Source: Planctomycetia bacterium
GTDB lineage: Bacteria > Planctomycetota > Planctomycetia > Pirellulales > PNKZ01
Assembly (NCBI GenBank): GCA_021413845.1
Contig: JAIOPP010000020.1
Location: 1 to 64,000, forward strand
Length of the DNA: 64,000 bases
Reading direction: 5' to 3'
The notes below the pieces were generated by a model that was given only the letters and a program-made list of their open reading frames with translations, was not told the origin of the DNA and did no database searches. Positions 18,930-27,723 of the stretch are shown piece by piece (the stretch's first letter is position 1; the number at the start of each line of letters is the position of its first letter). Made by a program: the position numbers and the translations under genes.

Positions 18930-21900
18930 ATGCCTCATCCGCTCGACGTTAAAATCGGAGCGCTACGCCGCAAGGCGCGCAGCTTGCTGCTGTTGCACGG
19001 CTTGAGCTGCGCCGCGGCCGTGGCGGTCGGCGTCGTCGGGCTGGCCGCAGCAGGCGACTATCTACTCCGATACGAAGAGCCCGGCATCCGCTTCGCCTCG
19101 ACCGGCGCCGTCGTCGCGGTGATCATTTGGGCGATCCGGCGATTCTTGCTCCCGGCATATCAGGCCGAACTAAGCGACGTCTTTCTCGCTCGACAAGTCG
19201 AACGGAAGTTTCCGATCCTCCGTGAGCGCCTGGCCGGGTCCGTCGCATTCTTGCGCTCGAGCGACGACGACCCGAGCGCCGGAAGCGCCGAGTTGCGTCG
19301 CACGATGATCCACGAAACCACGCAAGATGCGATGCGCTTGCCGCTCGGTGAAGTGGTGCGCATCCGACCTATCGTCGCGGCGACATTCGCCGCGTGCGTC
19401 GTTTGCGCTGCGGCGATCGGCATCGTGGCCATACGCCCGCACACGGCGAGCATCGCCTGGAACCGATTGCTGATGCCGTGGGGTGGCGAGGCGTGGCCGC
19501 AAACGAACCATTTGAAGTTCGTCAACCCGACGCAGCGCGTAGCCTACGGACATCGCTTCCGGGCCGAAGCCATCGATGCCGACGGAGCCGAAGTCGACGG
19601 CGACGTAACGATTTTTTATCGTCGCGGCCCCGAGAACTCGGTGCCGGAGAAAGCCGTCATGCGCTTCGAGGCGGGCACCTGGTCGGCCGAGCGCGAGAAG
19701 GTGACTCAGGATTTCTCTTATCGTGCCATCGGCGGAGACGATCGCTCGATGCCGTGGATCGACGTGCAAGTCGTCGAGCCGCCGACCGTGCGCGAGGTCC
19801 GTTGGAAGGTGCACTATCCCGCCTATGCTCATTGGAAATCTCTCGACACCGGCGCACTTGCCGCCGAGCGTCCTTCGCTGACGAATCCGATTCCCGCCGG
19901 CTCGACGCTCGAACTCTGGGCTCGTTGCAACAAGCCGCTCGCCTCGGCTACGATTCGCTCCGACGGGGGGACAACCCTTAAAGGAACGATGGACGACGAC
20001 CGCCTCGGCTTCTCCCTGACGCTTGCGGCAGGCACCGCTTGGAGCGCCGTGAAGAGCGAATCGTTGCGATTCGAGCTCAGCGGCGACGACGGTTTTCCCG
20101 GCGGCGAAGACGCACGGCAAGATCTCGTCGTCGAGCCCGACCCGGCACCGTGGATCAAGCTGACGAAGCCGCAAGGAAGCCCCGAAGATCCTCGAGGCGA
20201 TATCTACATTACGCCGGCGGCGCAGGTCGGCGTCGGCGTGCAGGCCGGCGACGCCTTCGCGGTTCGCCCGCAAATTGCGCTGCGCGACATAGTGTTGCGC
20301 TACTCGCGCTCCGATCGCTCGGCCGAGGGAGATCAAACGATTTCCCTCTATGCCGGCCCAACCGTTTTTACGCCGCCCGAGAGCGATGCCCCGACCCACT
20401 TGAAGGAAGAAGAAGTTCGGACGATCGACTACCAATGGGATCTGAAGCCGTTGGATCTTAAGCCGGGTACATTCGTCACGCTCTTCGCGGCCGCGAGCGA
20501 CTATCGACCGCAAGAACGCATCTCCGATTCGCGTCGGCTGCGCGTCGTGGCGCCGGATGAATTCCTGGAGCGCATGAACGAGCGTCAGCGGGCGTTGCAT
20601 GCCGAGTTGAATCGTCTGCGGGCAAAACAAGACGCGGCGCACGCACACACGACCGAAGTCGCGCGACAGAGCCTGGAGAAGCCGACCGGCGATCCCAAGG
20701 TCGAAGAAGCGGCACGCCGAAATCTGACGCAAGCGCTCGATCTTCAGCGCGAGGTCGCCGCCGCGCTCGGCCTCGATCGAACGACCACCTCGCCCAACGA
20801 ACCGCCCGAGCGGAAGGGACCGGAGCGCAGCGAAGGGGTGCGCGGTCGTGTGGCCGCGATGCTTCAAGACTTGAAGGACAACCGCATCGACAACCGCGAG
20901 GTCGAGTCTCGCCTGTCGGATATAGCCGGCCAACTCGCGACGGTGGACAAAGAGACGAAGCCGCAAGAGATCGCCGACAAGTTGGCCGAGGCCTTGAAGA
21001 CCGATCGAACGAACGCCGGACAACGTAAAGAAGCGGCCGAAGCGCTCGGCGCCGCCGGCCTGCGCCAGCAAGGGCTTCTCGACGGACTCGACGCCATGCT
21101 GCGCAATCTCGCGCAATGGGACGACTACGGCAAGTTCCACGAAGAGCTTTCGCGGATCAAGCGAGACCAAGAGCAACTCGCCGCCGAAACGCTCGAGCAT
21201 CTCCAGAAGCAGTTGAAGAACGACGGGAAGCCGGGCGAAACGGCGCAGCAACGCAAGGAAACCGCGAACCGCAAACGAGACGAACTCGCCGGCCGGCAAG
21301 GGGCGCTCTCGCGACGATTCGAGCAACTGCAACAGAACATGAAACGCAACGCCGAGAGCGGCGCATCGCAAAAGAACGAATCGCTCGATCGTGCCGTCGA
21401 AGCGGCGGAGCAGGCCAACCCTTCCGGAGCGATGCGCGATGCCGGCCAAATGCTCCGCGACGATCAATCGGGCAAAGCTCCGGCGCGACAACAGGAAGCG
21501 CTCGCGAAGCTCGGCAAGGTGATGCAGGCTTTGTCGGCGCAAAAGATCGACGAACTGAATCGGCTCGTCTCGAAGCTTAAGAAAGCGGAAACCGATCTCG
21601 CTTCGGTCGCGCAGGAACAGAAAGGACTGAAGAGCAAGTTTCGCGATGCGCAGCAGGTCGCGAACGAAACCGAACGGAAGCAGGAACTTGAGCGACTCGC
21701 CAAAAAGCAGCGCGAACTCCAAGAGAAGAACGCGAAGCTGGCCGAAGAACTCAAGCGATTACGAGCCGAGCGCTCGGCCGCCCGCCTCGATCAAGGAGGC
21801 CGAAAGATGGAAGGTGCCGGCCAAGGGGCCGAGCAAGGAGACGCCGCTCAAGCGGAAGAACAATCGGCGTCGGCCGAGCGCGACTTGGAAAACGCGCAAC

Positions 21901-22721
21901 GCGAGCTTGCTCAAGAGCGCCGCAAGGCCGAGGCCGATCTCGCGCAAGAAGTCGCCGCGAAGATGGAAGACGACGTCAAAGCTTCGATCGCGCGACAGCG
22001 CAGAATCGTCGAAGAGATCGTGCGCTACGAAACGATGCGTCAAGCGGGAGGGCTCACGCGCGGCGCGCAAATCGGCTTGCTTGACCTAGCGGAAGAGCAA
22101 GAAACGCTCGAACGGGACACACGCGCCGCAGCCGAGCGGATGCGTTCTGCCGCGGCATTCAAGCTCGGACTTGAAAGCTCCGCCGGCGAAATGGCCCGAA
22201 CGGCCGAGATGGTGCGCGAACGCCGCACCGATGCCGCAACGCAACGAGCATCGCAAAACGCGATCCGGCGTTTGCAGCAATTGCTCGATGCCATCAAACC
22301 CCGAAGTCAGAAGAAGCAGGGAGGCGAAGGAGGAGGCGGGGGCCAAGGAGAAGGCGAGCAAGGAGGCGGCGGAGAAGAAGCGCCGACGTCGCTTGCCGAA
22401 ATCGTGCTCATCAAGTTGTTGCAAGAAGACGTCAACGCGCGAACGAAGGAACTCGATCAAGTCCGCAAGCGCGGAACGTTGACGCCGGAAGAGTCGCAAG
22501 AATTCAAACGACTCGGCGAAGAGCAGGGAAAGCTGGCGGAATTATTGTTGGACTTAGTGGGGGAGCCAAAACCGCAGGCCGATGAATCCGACGTCGACTT
22601 GAAAGACAGCGATTTGAAGGAGGGCGACTTGAAAGATCTCGATACCAAGAAGCCTGATATGAAAGAGCCGATGAAAAAGCCGGCGCGACGCACGGATGCT
22701 GCGCTAGGAGAAACGGAATGA
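18930..22721 (+). CDS. DUF4175-like giant coiled-coil membrane protein
   Basis: Protein of 1263 residues. Two N-terminal helices (about 17-45 and 52-72) and a third near 145-165 are followed by a beta-rich extracytoplasmic region to about residue 540. After that comes a very long Glu/Lys/Gln/Arg/Ala-rich coiled coil to the C-terminus, with Gly-rich linkers near residues 1128-1148 and a short tandem Asp-Leu-Lys repeat near the end. The N-terminal half resembles DUF4175. AAGGAG lies nine bases before the ATG. Its stop overlaps the next start by ATGA. It probably forms a scaffold in the envelope for the MoxR/VWA module. Confidence 0.8.
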   Translation: MPHPLDVKIGALRRKARSLLLLHGLSCAAAVAVGVVGLAAAGDYLLRYEEPGIRFASTGAVVAVIIWAIRRFLLPAYQAELSDVFLARQVERKFPILRERLAGSVAFLRSSDDDPSAGSAELRRTMIHETTQDAMRLPLGEVVRIRPIVAATFAACVVCAAAIGIVAIRPHTASIAWNRLLMPWGGEAWPQTNHLKFVNPTQRVAYGHRFRAEAIDADGAEVDGDVTIFYRRGPENSVPEKAVMRFEAGTWSAEREKVTQDFSYRAIGGDDRSMPWIDVQVVEPPTVREVRWKVHYPAYAHWKSLDTGALAAERPSLTNPIPAGSTLELWARCNKPLASATIRSDGGTTLKGTMDDDRLGFSLTLAAGTAWSAVKSESLRFELSGDDGFPGGEDARQDLVVEPDPAPWIKLTKPQGSPEDPRGDIYITPAAQVGVGVQAGDAFAVRPQIALRDIVLRYSRSDRSAEGDQTISLYAGPTVFTPPESDAPTHLKEEEVRTIDYQWDLKPLDLKPGTFVTLFAAASDYRPQERISDSRRLRVVAPDEFLERMNERQRALHAELNRLRAKQDAAHAHTTEVARQSLEKPTGDPKVEEAARRNLTQALDLQREVAAALGLDRTTTSPNEPPERKGPERSEGVRGRVAAMLQDLKDNRIDNREVESRLSDIAGQLATVDKETKPQEIADKLAEALKTDRTNAGQRKEAAEALGAAGLRQQGLLDGLDAMLRNLAQWDDYGKFHEELSRIKRDQEQLAAETLEHLQKQLKNDGKPGETAQQRKETANRKRDELAGRQGALSRRFEQLQQNMKRNAESGASQKNESLDRAVEAAEQANPSGAMRDAGQMLRDDQSGKAPARQQEALAKLGKVMQALSAQKIDELNRLVSKLKKAETDLASVAQEQKGLKSKFRDAQQVANETERKQELERLAKKQRELQEKNAKLAEELKRLRAERSAARLDQGGRKMEGAGQGAEQGDAAQAEEQSASAERDLENAQRELAQERRKAEADLAQEVAAKMEDDVKASIARQRRIVEEIVRYETMRQAGGLTRGAQIGLLDLAEEQETLERDTRAAAERMRSAAAFKLGLESSAGEMARTAEMVRERRTDAATQRASQNAIRRLQQLLDAIKPRSQKKQGGEGGGGGQGEGEQGGGGEEAPTSLAEIVLIKLLQEDVNARTKELDQVRKRGTLTPEESQEFKRLGEEQGKLAELLLDLVGEPKPQADESDVDLKDSDLKEGDLKDLDTKKPDMKEPMKKPARRTDAALGETE

Positions 22722-23683
22722 AAACCAATCGCAGCATCGCAATCTTAAGAACGTGGATTTTACGAACGTTGATCTTGCTCGTTCTCGCGACGACCGGCAC
22801 CTATGCCGGCGTCGTCGTAGCGGCGGAAGATTCCGCCGGCGCGAAGCCGGCTACGGGGAAAACCTCGTCGTCGGCGCTCGATGATGAACTATTCAAAGAC
22901 TTGAACGAGGGAGTACCTGCAGCGGAGAAGAAGCCCGCGTCTCCGAAAAAAGAGAAAGAGGCCGACAAGTCGCCGGCGCCGCAGCGCCCGGCCGCGGCAA
23001 AACCGCAAACGGAAGAAAAGCCGCAGCCGGAATCGAAGACGCAAGGGGGAGCGAAGACGCCCCCTGAAAAATCGCTAAACCCGCTGGATGAAGAACTACT
23101 AAAAGATCTCGGCGGAGATGCGGAGACGAAGCCGCAGCGCAAGCCGAACGACGAAGCCCACGGACAACCGAGCGGTAAGCCGGCAACCGGCGGCAACGCG
23201 GAAGAAAAAGAGTCGGACGATCCGCTCGTTCGTTTGAGTCGTCGCGTTCGGGATGCCGAGCAGCGCTTGCGTCGCACCGATTCCGGCGACCAAACGCAAG
23301 AGCTTCAGCGCGGCATCGTCGAGGACTTGGAAAAGCTGATCGCACGGATCGAGCAACAAAAGTCGCAGCAATCGAGTTCGAAGTCGAAAGGTCCGCCGAG
23401 CGGCCAAAAGCCGGGCCCGAAGAAGCCCGGCCCGCCCAAGCCGGGGGACAAACCGGGAGATAAGCCCTCCTCGAACCCGAGCGATAGCAGCGACGAGCTC
23501 ACGGCCAAGAAAGCCGAGCGCCCCGAAGCCGGAAAGCTCAAGGAGATGCTGGAGAAAATCTGGGGGCAACTCCCCGAGCGGGAACGCCAAGACGTGATGC
23601 AATCTTCGTTCGATGATTTTCCCACGAAGTATCAGTATTCGATCGAGCAATATTTTAAGACGCTGCTGCAACGCAAAGATTGA
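22718..23683 (+). CDS. exported Lys/Pro-rich protein of the MoxR/VWA run
   Basis: Protein of 321 residues. A signal peptide (hydrophobic TLILLVLATTGTYAGVVVAA) is followed by low-complexity Lys/Pro/Glu/Ala sequence containing two related acidic motifs, ALDDELFKDLNEG and PLDEELLKDLGGD, about 60 residues apart. Then come a short helical part, a Pro/Gly/Lys linker, and a compact C-terminal domain, LKEMLEKIWGQLPERERQDV and onwards to residue 321. The folded C-terminal part looks conserved in character, while the linkers do not. No known family was recognised. It is translationally coupled to the DUF4175-like gene. Confidence 0.75.
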   Translation: MKTNRSIAILRTWILRTLILLVLATTGTYAGVVVAAEDSAGAKPATGKTSSSALDDELFKDLNEGVPAAEKKPASPKKEKEADKSPAPQRPAAAKPQTEEKPQPESKTQGGAKTPPEKSLNPLDEELLKDLGGDAETKPQRKPNDEAHGQPSGKPATGGNAEEKESDDPLVRLSRRVRDAEQRLRRTDSGDQTQELQRGIVEDLEKLIARIEQQKSQQSSSKSKGPPSGQKPGPKKPGPPKPGDKPGDKPSSNPSDSSDELTAKKAERPEAGKLKEMLEKIWGQLPERERQDVMQSSFDDFPTKYQYSIEQYFKTLLQRKD

Positions 23684-23716
23684 ACTCTTGATTTCGCGGA
23701 CCTTTGAAGCCAAGAC

Positions 23717-24802
23717 ATGATGCCACCGATCGATCCACGAACCATTCCGGCGTTCGATAGACGCCGCTTTTTGCAAACGCTCTCGGCGGCGGCCGGCGCC
23801 GCTTGTGCCGGAATTGCGCCGCCGGCGGTGCGGGCCGCGGATGAGAACCCGGAACTTTCGGCCGAAGCGATGATGACGACCGAGGCGCAGCGCGCCATCG
23901 ACGCCGGCCTAGCGTTTCTCGCCTCACGGCAACAGACCGACGGGGCGTTCGGAGCGGGAGGCTATAGTCGCGACGTCGCCGTATCGGCGTTGGCGGGCAT
24001 GGCCTTCATGGCGGCCGGCAGCACGCCGAGTCGCGGTCCTTACGGCGAATGCGTCGAGCGTTCGATTCGCTATCTGATCGAAAACACGCAAGACTCCGGT
24101 TACATCAACGTGCCGGGCTCCGGGAGCCACGGCCCGATGTACGGCCACGGCTTCGCCACTTTGTTTCTCGCCGAAACCTACGGCATGACGCGCAACTCCG
24201 AGATTCGCGACAAGCTCTCGCGCGCTGTCAATCTCATTTGCAACACGCAGAACACGGACGGCGGTTGGCGCTACCAGCCGATCCGCAAAGAAGCCGACAT
24301 CTCGGTGACGATTTGCCAGATCATGGCCTTGCGAGCCGCGAAGAACGCCGGCATGTACGTCCCCGCCGACGTGATCGACAAGTGCATCGACTACGTCAAG
24401 AAGAGTCAAAACGCGGACGGCGGGTTCATGTATATGATCTCCGGCGGGCAGAGTGCGTTTCCGCGCTCGGCGGCGGGAGTCGTGGCGTTGTACAGCGCGG
24501 GAATCTACGAAGGGCCCGAGGTCGAGCGGGGCTTGTCCTACATCATGGACTACATGCCGCACGGTGCGGGCTTCAATCGCGAGAGCCACTACTTCTACGG
24601 CCACTACTACGCCGTGCAAGCGATGTGGATCAAAGGAGGAGACCATTGGAAGCGATGGTTCCCCGCCGTTCGCGACGAGCTCATTCAACGTCAACGCAAA
24701 GACGGCTCGTGGATGGATTCGATCTGTCAAGAATACGGCACGGCGATGGCCTGCATCATCATGCAAATCCCCAACAACTACCTGCCGATCTTTCAACGAT
24801 GA
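23717..24802 (+). CDS. Tat-exported prenyltransferase/squalene-cyclase-like repeat protein
   Basis: Protein of 361 residues with a twin-arginine-type signal (DRRRFLQTLSAAAGAACAG, cleaved near VRAAD). The mature part is an alpha/alpha toroid of the terpene cyclase/protein prenyltransferase kind, with QW-like repeats such as RQQTDGAFGAGGYSRDV, TQNTDGGWRYQP, SQNADGGFMY and QRKDGSWMD. The DxDD acid motif of squalene-hopene cyclase is not seen, so a cyclase activity is unlikely; a binding or inhibitor-type toroid is more plausible. It starts 33 bases after the preceding gene and overlaps the next by ATGA. Confidence 0.83.
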   Translation: MMPPIDPRTIPAFDRRRFLQTLSAAAGAACAGIAPPAVRAADENPELSAEAMMTTEAQRAIDAGLAFLASRQQTDGAFGAGGYSRDVAVSALAGMAFMAAGSTPSRGPYGECVERSIRYLIENTQDSGYINVPGSGSHGPMYGHGFATLFLAETYGMTRNSEIRDKLSRAVNLICNTQNTDGGWRYQPIRKEADISVTICQIMALRAAKNAGMYVPADVIDKCIDYVKKSQNADGGFMYMISGGQSAFPRSAAGVVALYSAGIYEGPEVERGLSYIMDYMPHGAGFNRESHYFYGHYYAVQAMWIKGGDHWKRWFPAVRDELIQRQRKDGSWMDSICQEYGTAMACIIMQIPNNYLPIFQR

Positions 24803-26124
24803 ACGCGAGTCACCAGCGAACATCATCCGGCCAAGCACCAGCAGGCCGAGCATCGTTTAAGAGCATGGCCGCTCTGATCGCCGTCGTTGCCAGCGGCGTC
24901 GTCGCGATCGAAGCGACACCGATATTCGCGCAAGCGAGCGTGAGGAATCCACCGGCGCCGACATACCCGCTGACCACGCTCGACCGCACGGCCGTCCCCG
25001 CCGAATGGCTCGGCGTCGATGATTCCGGCCGATTGGATTTCCGGACCGAGAACCTAGGAAAATCGAACTCTTCCACTGCGCCGGTTGTCGCTGCCGATAC
25101 GATCGTCGCACCGGAAGATTTCATTTCATGGGGCACGCCGCCGGAGCTCACCAGCGGGCTCTACATCGTGCTCATCGACGGTACGTTTCTCGCCGTCGAA
25201 ACGGTTGCGTGCGATTCCGAGAATCTACAAGCCAAGATATTTTCTCTCGATCGTACCATCCCACTCACGCAAGTGCGCGGCATCGTGTTTCAATCGTCGG
25301 GCTCTCAGGCGATGCGCGATCGGCTGTTCGATGCCGTCGTCGCGCCGCGCAAAGGAGACCGCGACCGCGTCTTCATGCTCACCGGCGACGAAACGACGGG
25401 CACCGTGAAATCGATCGGTTACCAAGGGGTGACGCTGGAGACGGCGCTCGGACCCGCGGTCGTCGACACGACGAAAGTCGCGTACTTGACCTTCAACCCG
25501 GCGCTGGCGGCACCGGTTCCTAAAGAACACTTGCGGATGCTAGTCGGCTTGAAGTCCGGCTCGTGGGTCGTATCGGAACCGGTGCGAAAAGGGCCCGACG
25601 GTCGTATACGCTTGCAACCGACGTCGATCGCCGGCGACACCACGTGGAACGTATCGCGTTCGGAGATCATCTACTTGCAAACGCTCGGCGGCAAGGCGCT
25701 CTACCTTTCGACGCTGGAGCCCGTCGGCTATCGACACGTCCCTTATCTCAGTCGTTCGTGGCCCTATCGCGTGGATCGGAGCGCGACCGGCGGAAATCTT
25801 CGAGTCGCCGAACGTCGCTACCTGCAAGGGCTCGGCATGCATTCCGCCTCGCGCATCAGCTACGCACTCGACGGTAAGTCGAACCGCTTCGCCGCCGCCG
25901 TCGCGATCGACGACGAAACCGATGGCCGGGGAAGCGTCACGTTTCGAGTCTTCGTCGACGGCGAAGAAAAATATCGGAGCCCGATCGTACGCGGCGGCAA
26001 CCGACCGCTGCCGATCGAAGTGCCGATCGCAGGCGGCAAGCAACTGAGCCTCGTCGTCGATTTCGCCGACTTCGCCGACGAGCAAGACCACGCCGATTGG
26101 CTCGATGCCCGATTGTTGCCGTAG
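24799..26124 (+). CDS. exported NPCBM/NEW2-like protein
   Basis: Protein of 441 residues with an N-terminal signal sequence (MAALIAVVASGVVAIEATPIFAQ). The middle is beta-rich (VLIDGTFLAVETVACDSENL, RGIVFQSSGSQ). The last ~150 residues look like an NPCBM/NEW2 carbohydrate-binding-like domain, including YLQGLGMHSASRISYALDGK and GSVTFRVFVDGEEKYRS. Such domains often bind sugars at the cell surface. It is the last gene of the nine-gene run and is followed by a REP-like palindrome. The start overlaps the previous stop by ATGA. Confidence 0.8.
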   Translation: MNASHQRTSSGQAPAGRASFKSMAALIAVVASGVVAIEATPIFAQASVRNPPAPTYPLTTLDRTAVPAEWLGVDDSGRLDFRTENLGKSNSSTAPVVAADTIVAPEDFISWGTPPELTSGLYIVLIDGTFLAVETVACDSENLQAKIFSLDRTIPLTQVRGIVFQSSGSQAMRDRLFDAVVAPRKGDRDRVFMLTGDETTGTVKSIGYQGVTLETALGPAVVDTTKVAYLTFNPALAAPVPKEHLRMLVGLKSGSWVVSEPVRKGPDGRIRLQPTSIAGDTTWNVSRSEIIYLQTLGGKALYLSTLEPVGYRHVPYLSRSWPYRVDRSATGGNLRVAERRYLQGLGMHSASRISYALDGKSNRFAAAVAIDDETDGRGSVTFRVFVDGEEKYRSPIVRGGNRPLPIEVPIAGGKQLSLVVDFADFADEQDHADWLDARLLP

Positions 26125-26142
26125 TACGACAAAATACGCTCC

Positions 26143-26231
26143 ATCAGCCGCAGGGCGTTAGCCCCCGGTTCGAGAGTGAAATCGATTGCGCTGCGTCACG
26201 TTCGACCGGACGCTAACGCGTTCCGGCTGAT
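26143..26231. repeat. REP/BIME-like inverted repeat
   Basis: Two 31-base arms (26143-26173 and 26201-26231) in inverted orientation agree at 23 of 31 positions and begin with ATCAGCCG on each strand. Each arm also holds its own small hairpin with a GTTA loop, GGGC-GTTA-GCCC on the left and ACGC-GTTA-GCGT on the right (read inward), so stem bases changed together. It lies between two convergent genes and could serve as their shared transcript end. Confidence 0.78.
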
Positions 26232-26267
26232 AGGTCTAGCGGCAACCGAACACTTCGCTTTGGGCAA

Positions 26268-27473
26268 CTATGCGCCGTACTTGCCCATGCGGCCGGCGTT
26301 CGACAGTGCGAGCAACATCAAATACTTCGCCTCGAACTGACCGAGTCCGCCGATGCGCGAGGCCCGCTCGCTGAACTCGGTCGCGTTGTCGAACCGGCAG
26401 CAATCGCTCACCAAGAGCGTCGGCACCGGATGCCAGCTATGACTCTTGAGGAAAGCCGGCGTGCTATGGTCGCCGGTGGCGATGAACACGGTCGGCTTGA
26501 GAGCCGTGATGCGCGGCACGGCCGAATCGAGTTCTTCGGTCTTCTTCACCTTCGCCGCGAAGTTGCCGTCTTCGCCGGTGCTGTCGGTGTATTTGAAGTG
26601 GATGAAGAAGAAGTCGTACTTGCTCCAGTTCTCTTCCAGAACTTTCATCTGATCTTCTAAAGTCTGGGCCTTACCGATAATGTCCATGCCGACGAGCCGT
26701 GCGAGCCCTTTGTACATCGGATAGACGGCGATCGCGGCGGCCTTGAGTCCGTACACTTCCTCGAACGACGGCAGGGCAGGCTTCGGTGAGAAGCCGCGCA
26801 GCGTGAGGCCGTTCGCCTTCGGTTGGCCGGCAAGCAGCTTATTGGCCTGCGCGACGAACTCGGCCGCGGCTTGGGCCGTCTTTTCGCTCGCGGCGTTCGC
26901 GGCCTTCGGCGCCAACGGTGGAACGCCGGTTACTTGCGGATCGGTATCGTGGACGTCGCCGCCGAGGCCCGGCCCACGCAAGACGACGACGAAGCGATGC
27001 TCTTTCACCGGCTCGACGAAGACCTCGATGCCCGGGATCTTTACTTCGCGCAACTTGATCGCCAACGGTGCGCTCTCTTCGCTGCTGATTCGGCCGGCGC
27101 GGCGATCGGTGATCTTACCGTCGGGCCCGAGCGTGCAGAAGTTGCCGCGGATCGCGACGTCGTTGGGGCCGAGTTCGAAGCCGATTCCGGTCGCCTCCAG
27201 TGCGCCGCGCCCGATGACATACGAGAGCGGATCGTAGCCGAAGAGACCGAGATGGCCTGGGCCGCTTCCCGGCGCGATGCCCGGCTTCACTGGAATGCTT
27301 CCCCCCTGAACTCCGCGAGCCGCGAGCGCGTCGAGGTTCGGGGTCTTCGCCGTTTCGAGCTCGGTCAGGCCGCCCGGCATTTGCGGCAAGCCGCCGAGCC
27401 CGTCGCCGACGAGCATCACGATCTTCGAGTCGTTTTTTACGTGCAAGCTGCGAGTGAGATCGTGCATGTCCAT
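26268..27473 (-). CDS. apgM: cofactor-independent phosphoglycerate mutase (archaeal type)
   Basis: Interconverts 3- and 2-phosphoglycerate in glycolysis. It has 401 residues, normal for the ApgM branch of the alkaline phosphatase superfamily. Metal and nucleophile motifs are VMLVGDGLGGLP, the serine region APGSGPGHLGLFGYDP, and the late metal-binding FIATGDHSTPAFLKSHSWHP. A start two codons downstream (ATG 27467) is also possible. The gene is divergent from the PGI-like gene at 27724 with about 250 bases between them. Confidence 0.93.
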   Translation of the reverse strand: MDMHDLTRSLHVKNDSKIVMLVGDGLGGLPQMPGGLTELETAKTPNLDALAARGVQGGSIPVKPGIAPGSGPGHLGLFGYDPLSYVIGRGALEATGIGFELGPNDVAIRGNFCTLGPDGKITDRRAGRISSEESAPLAIKLREVKIPGIEVFVEPVKEHRFVVVLRGPGLGGDVHDTDPQVTGVPPLAPKAANAASEKTAQAAAEFVAQANKLLAGQPKANGLTLRGFSPKPALPSFEEVYGLKAAAIAVYPMYKGLARLVGMDIIGKAQTLEDQMKVLEENWSKYDFFFIHFKYTDSTGEDGNFAAKVKKTEELDSAVPRITALKPTVFIATGDHSTPAFLKSHSWHPVPTLLVSDCCRFDNATEFSERASRIGGLGQFEAKYLMLLALSNAGRMGKYGA

Positions 27474-27723
27474 GGCGAATTTCTTTCCGTGCGGCGGAGC
27501 GGCTGGCTGGGTTGTTCCGAATCTCGGTCGGAGTTCTATTGTGTTAACAAAACGGCGCGAAACGACAAGGGGCGCGGCCGGAAGCCGGCGACGTTTTAAG
27601 CTCGTTTTCGGCTTTTCAACGGGACGGACGCCGGTTCGCGAAACCGCAAGCGAACCGCTGTTGTCGACTAGAGTTGGGGTATCGATTTCCGTTATTCGTC
27701 GAGAGACTTGTTTCTCCAGGTTT

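Noticed and set aside
19170-21722. 850-codon open frame on the minus strand
   Set aside because: It lies opposite the DUF4175-like coiled-coil gene, is Leu/Arg-rich with no domain, and arises from the GC-rich codon bias of the real gene.
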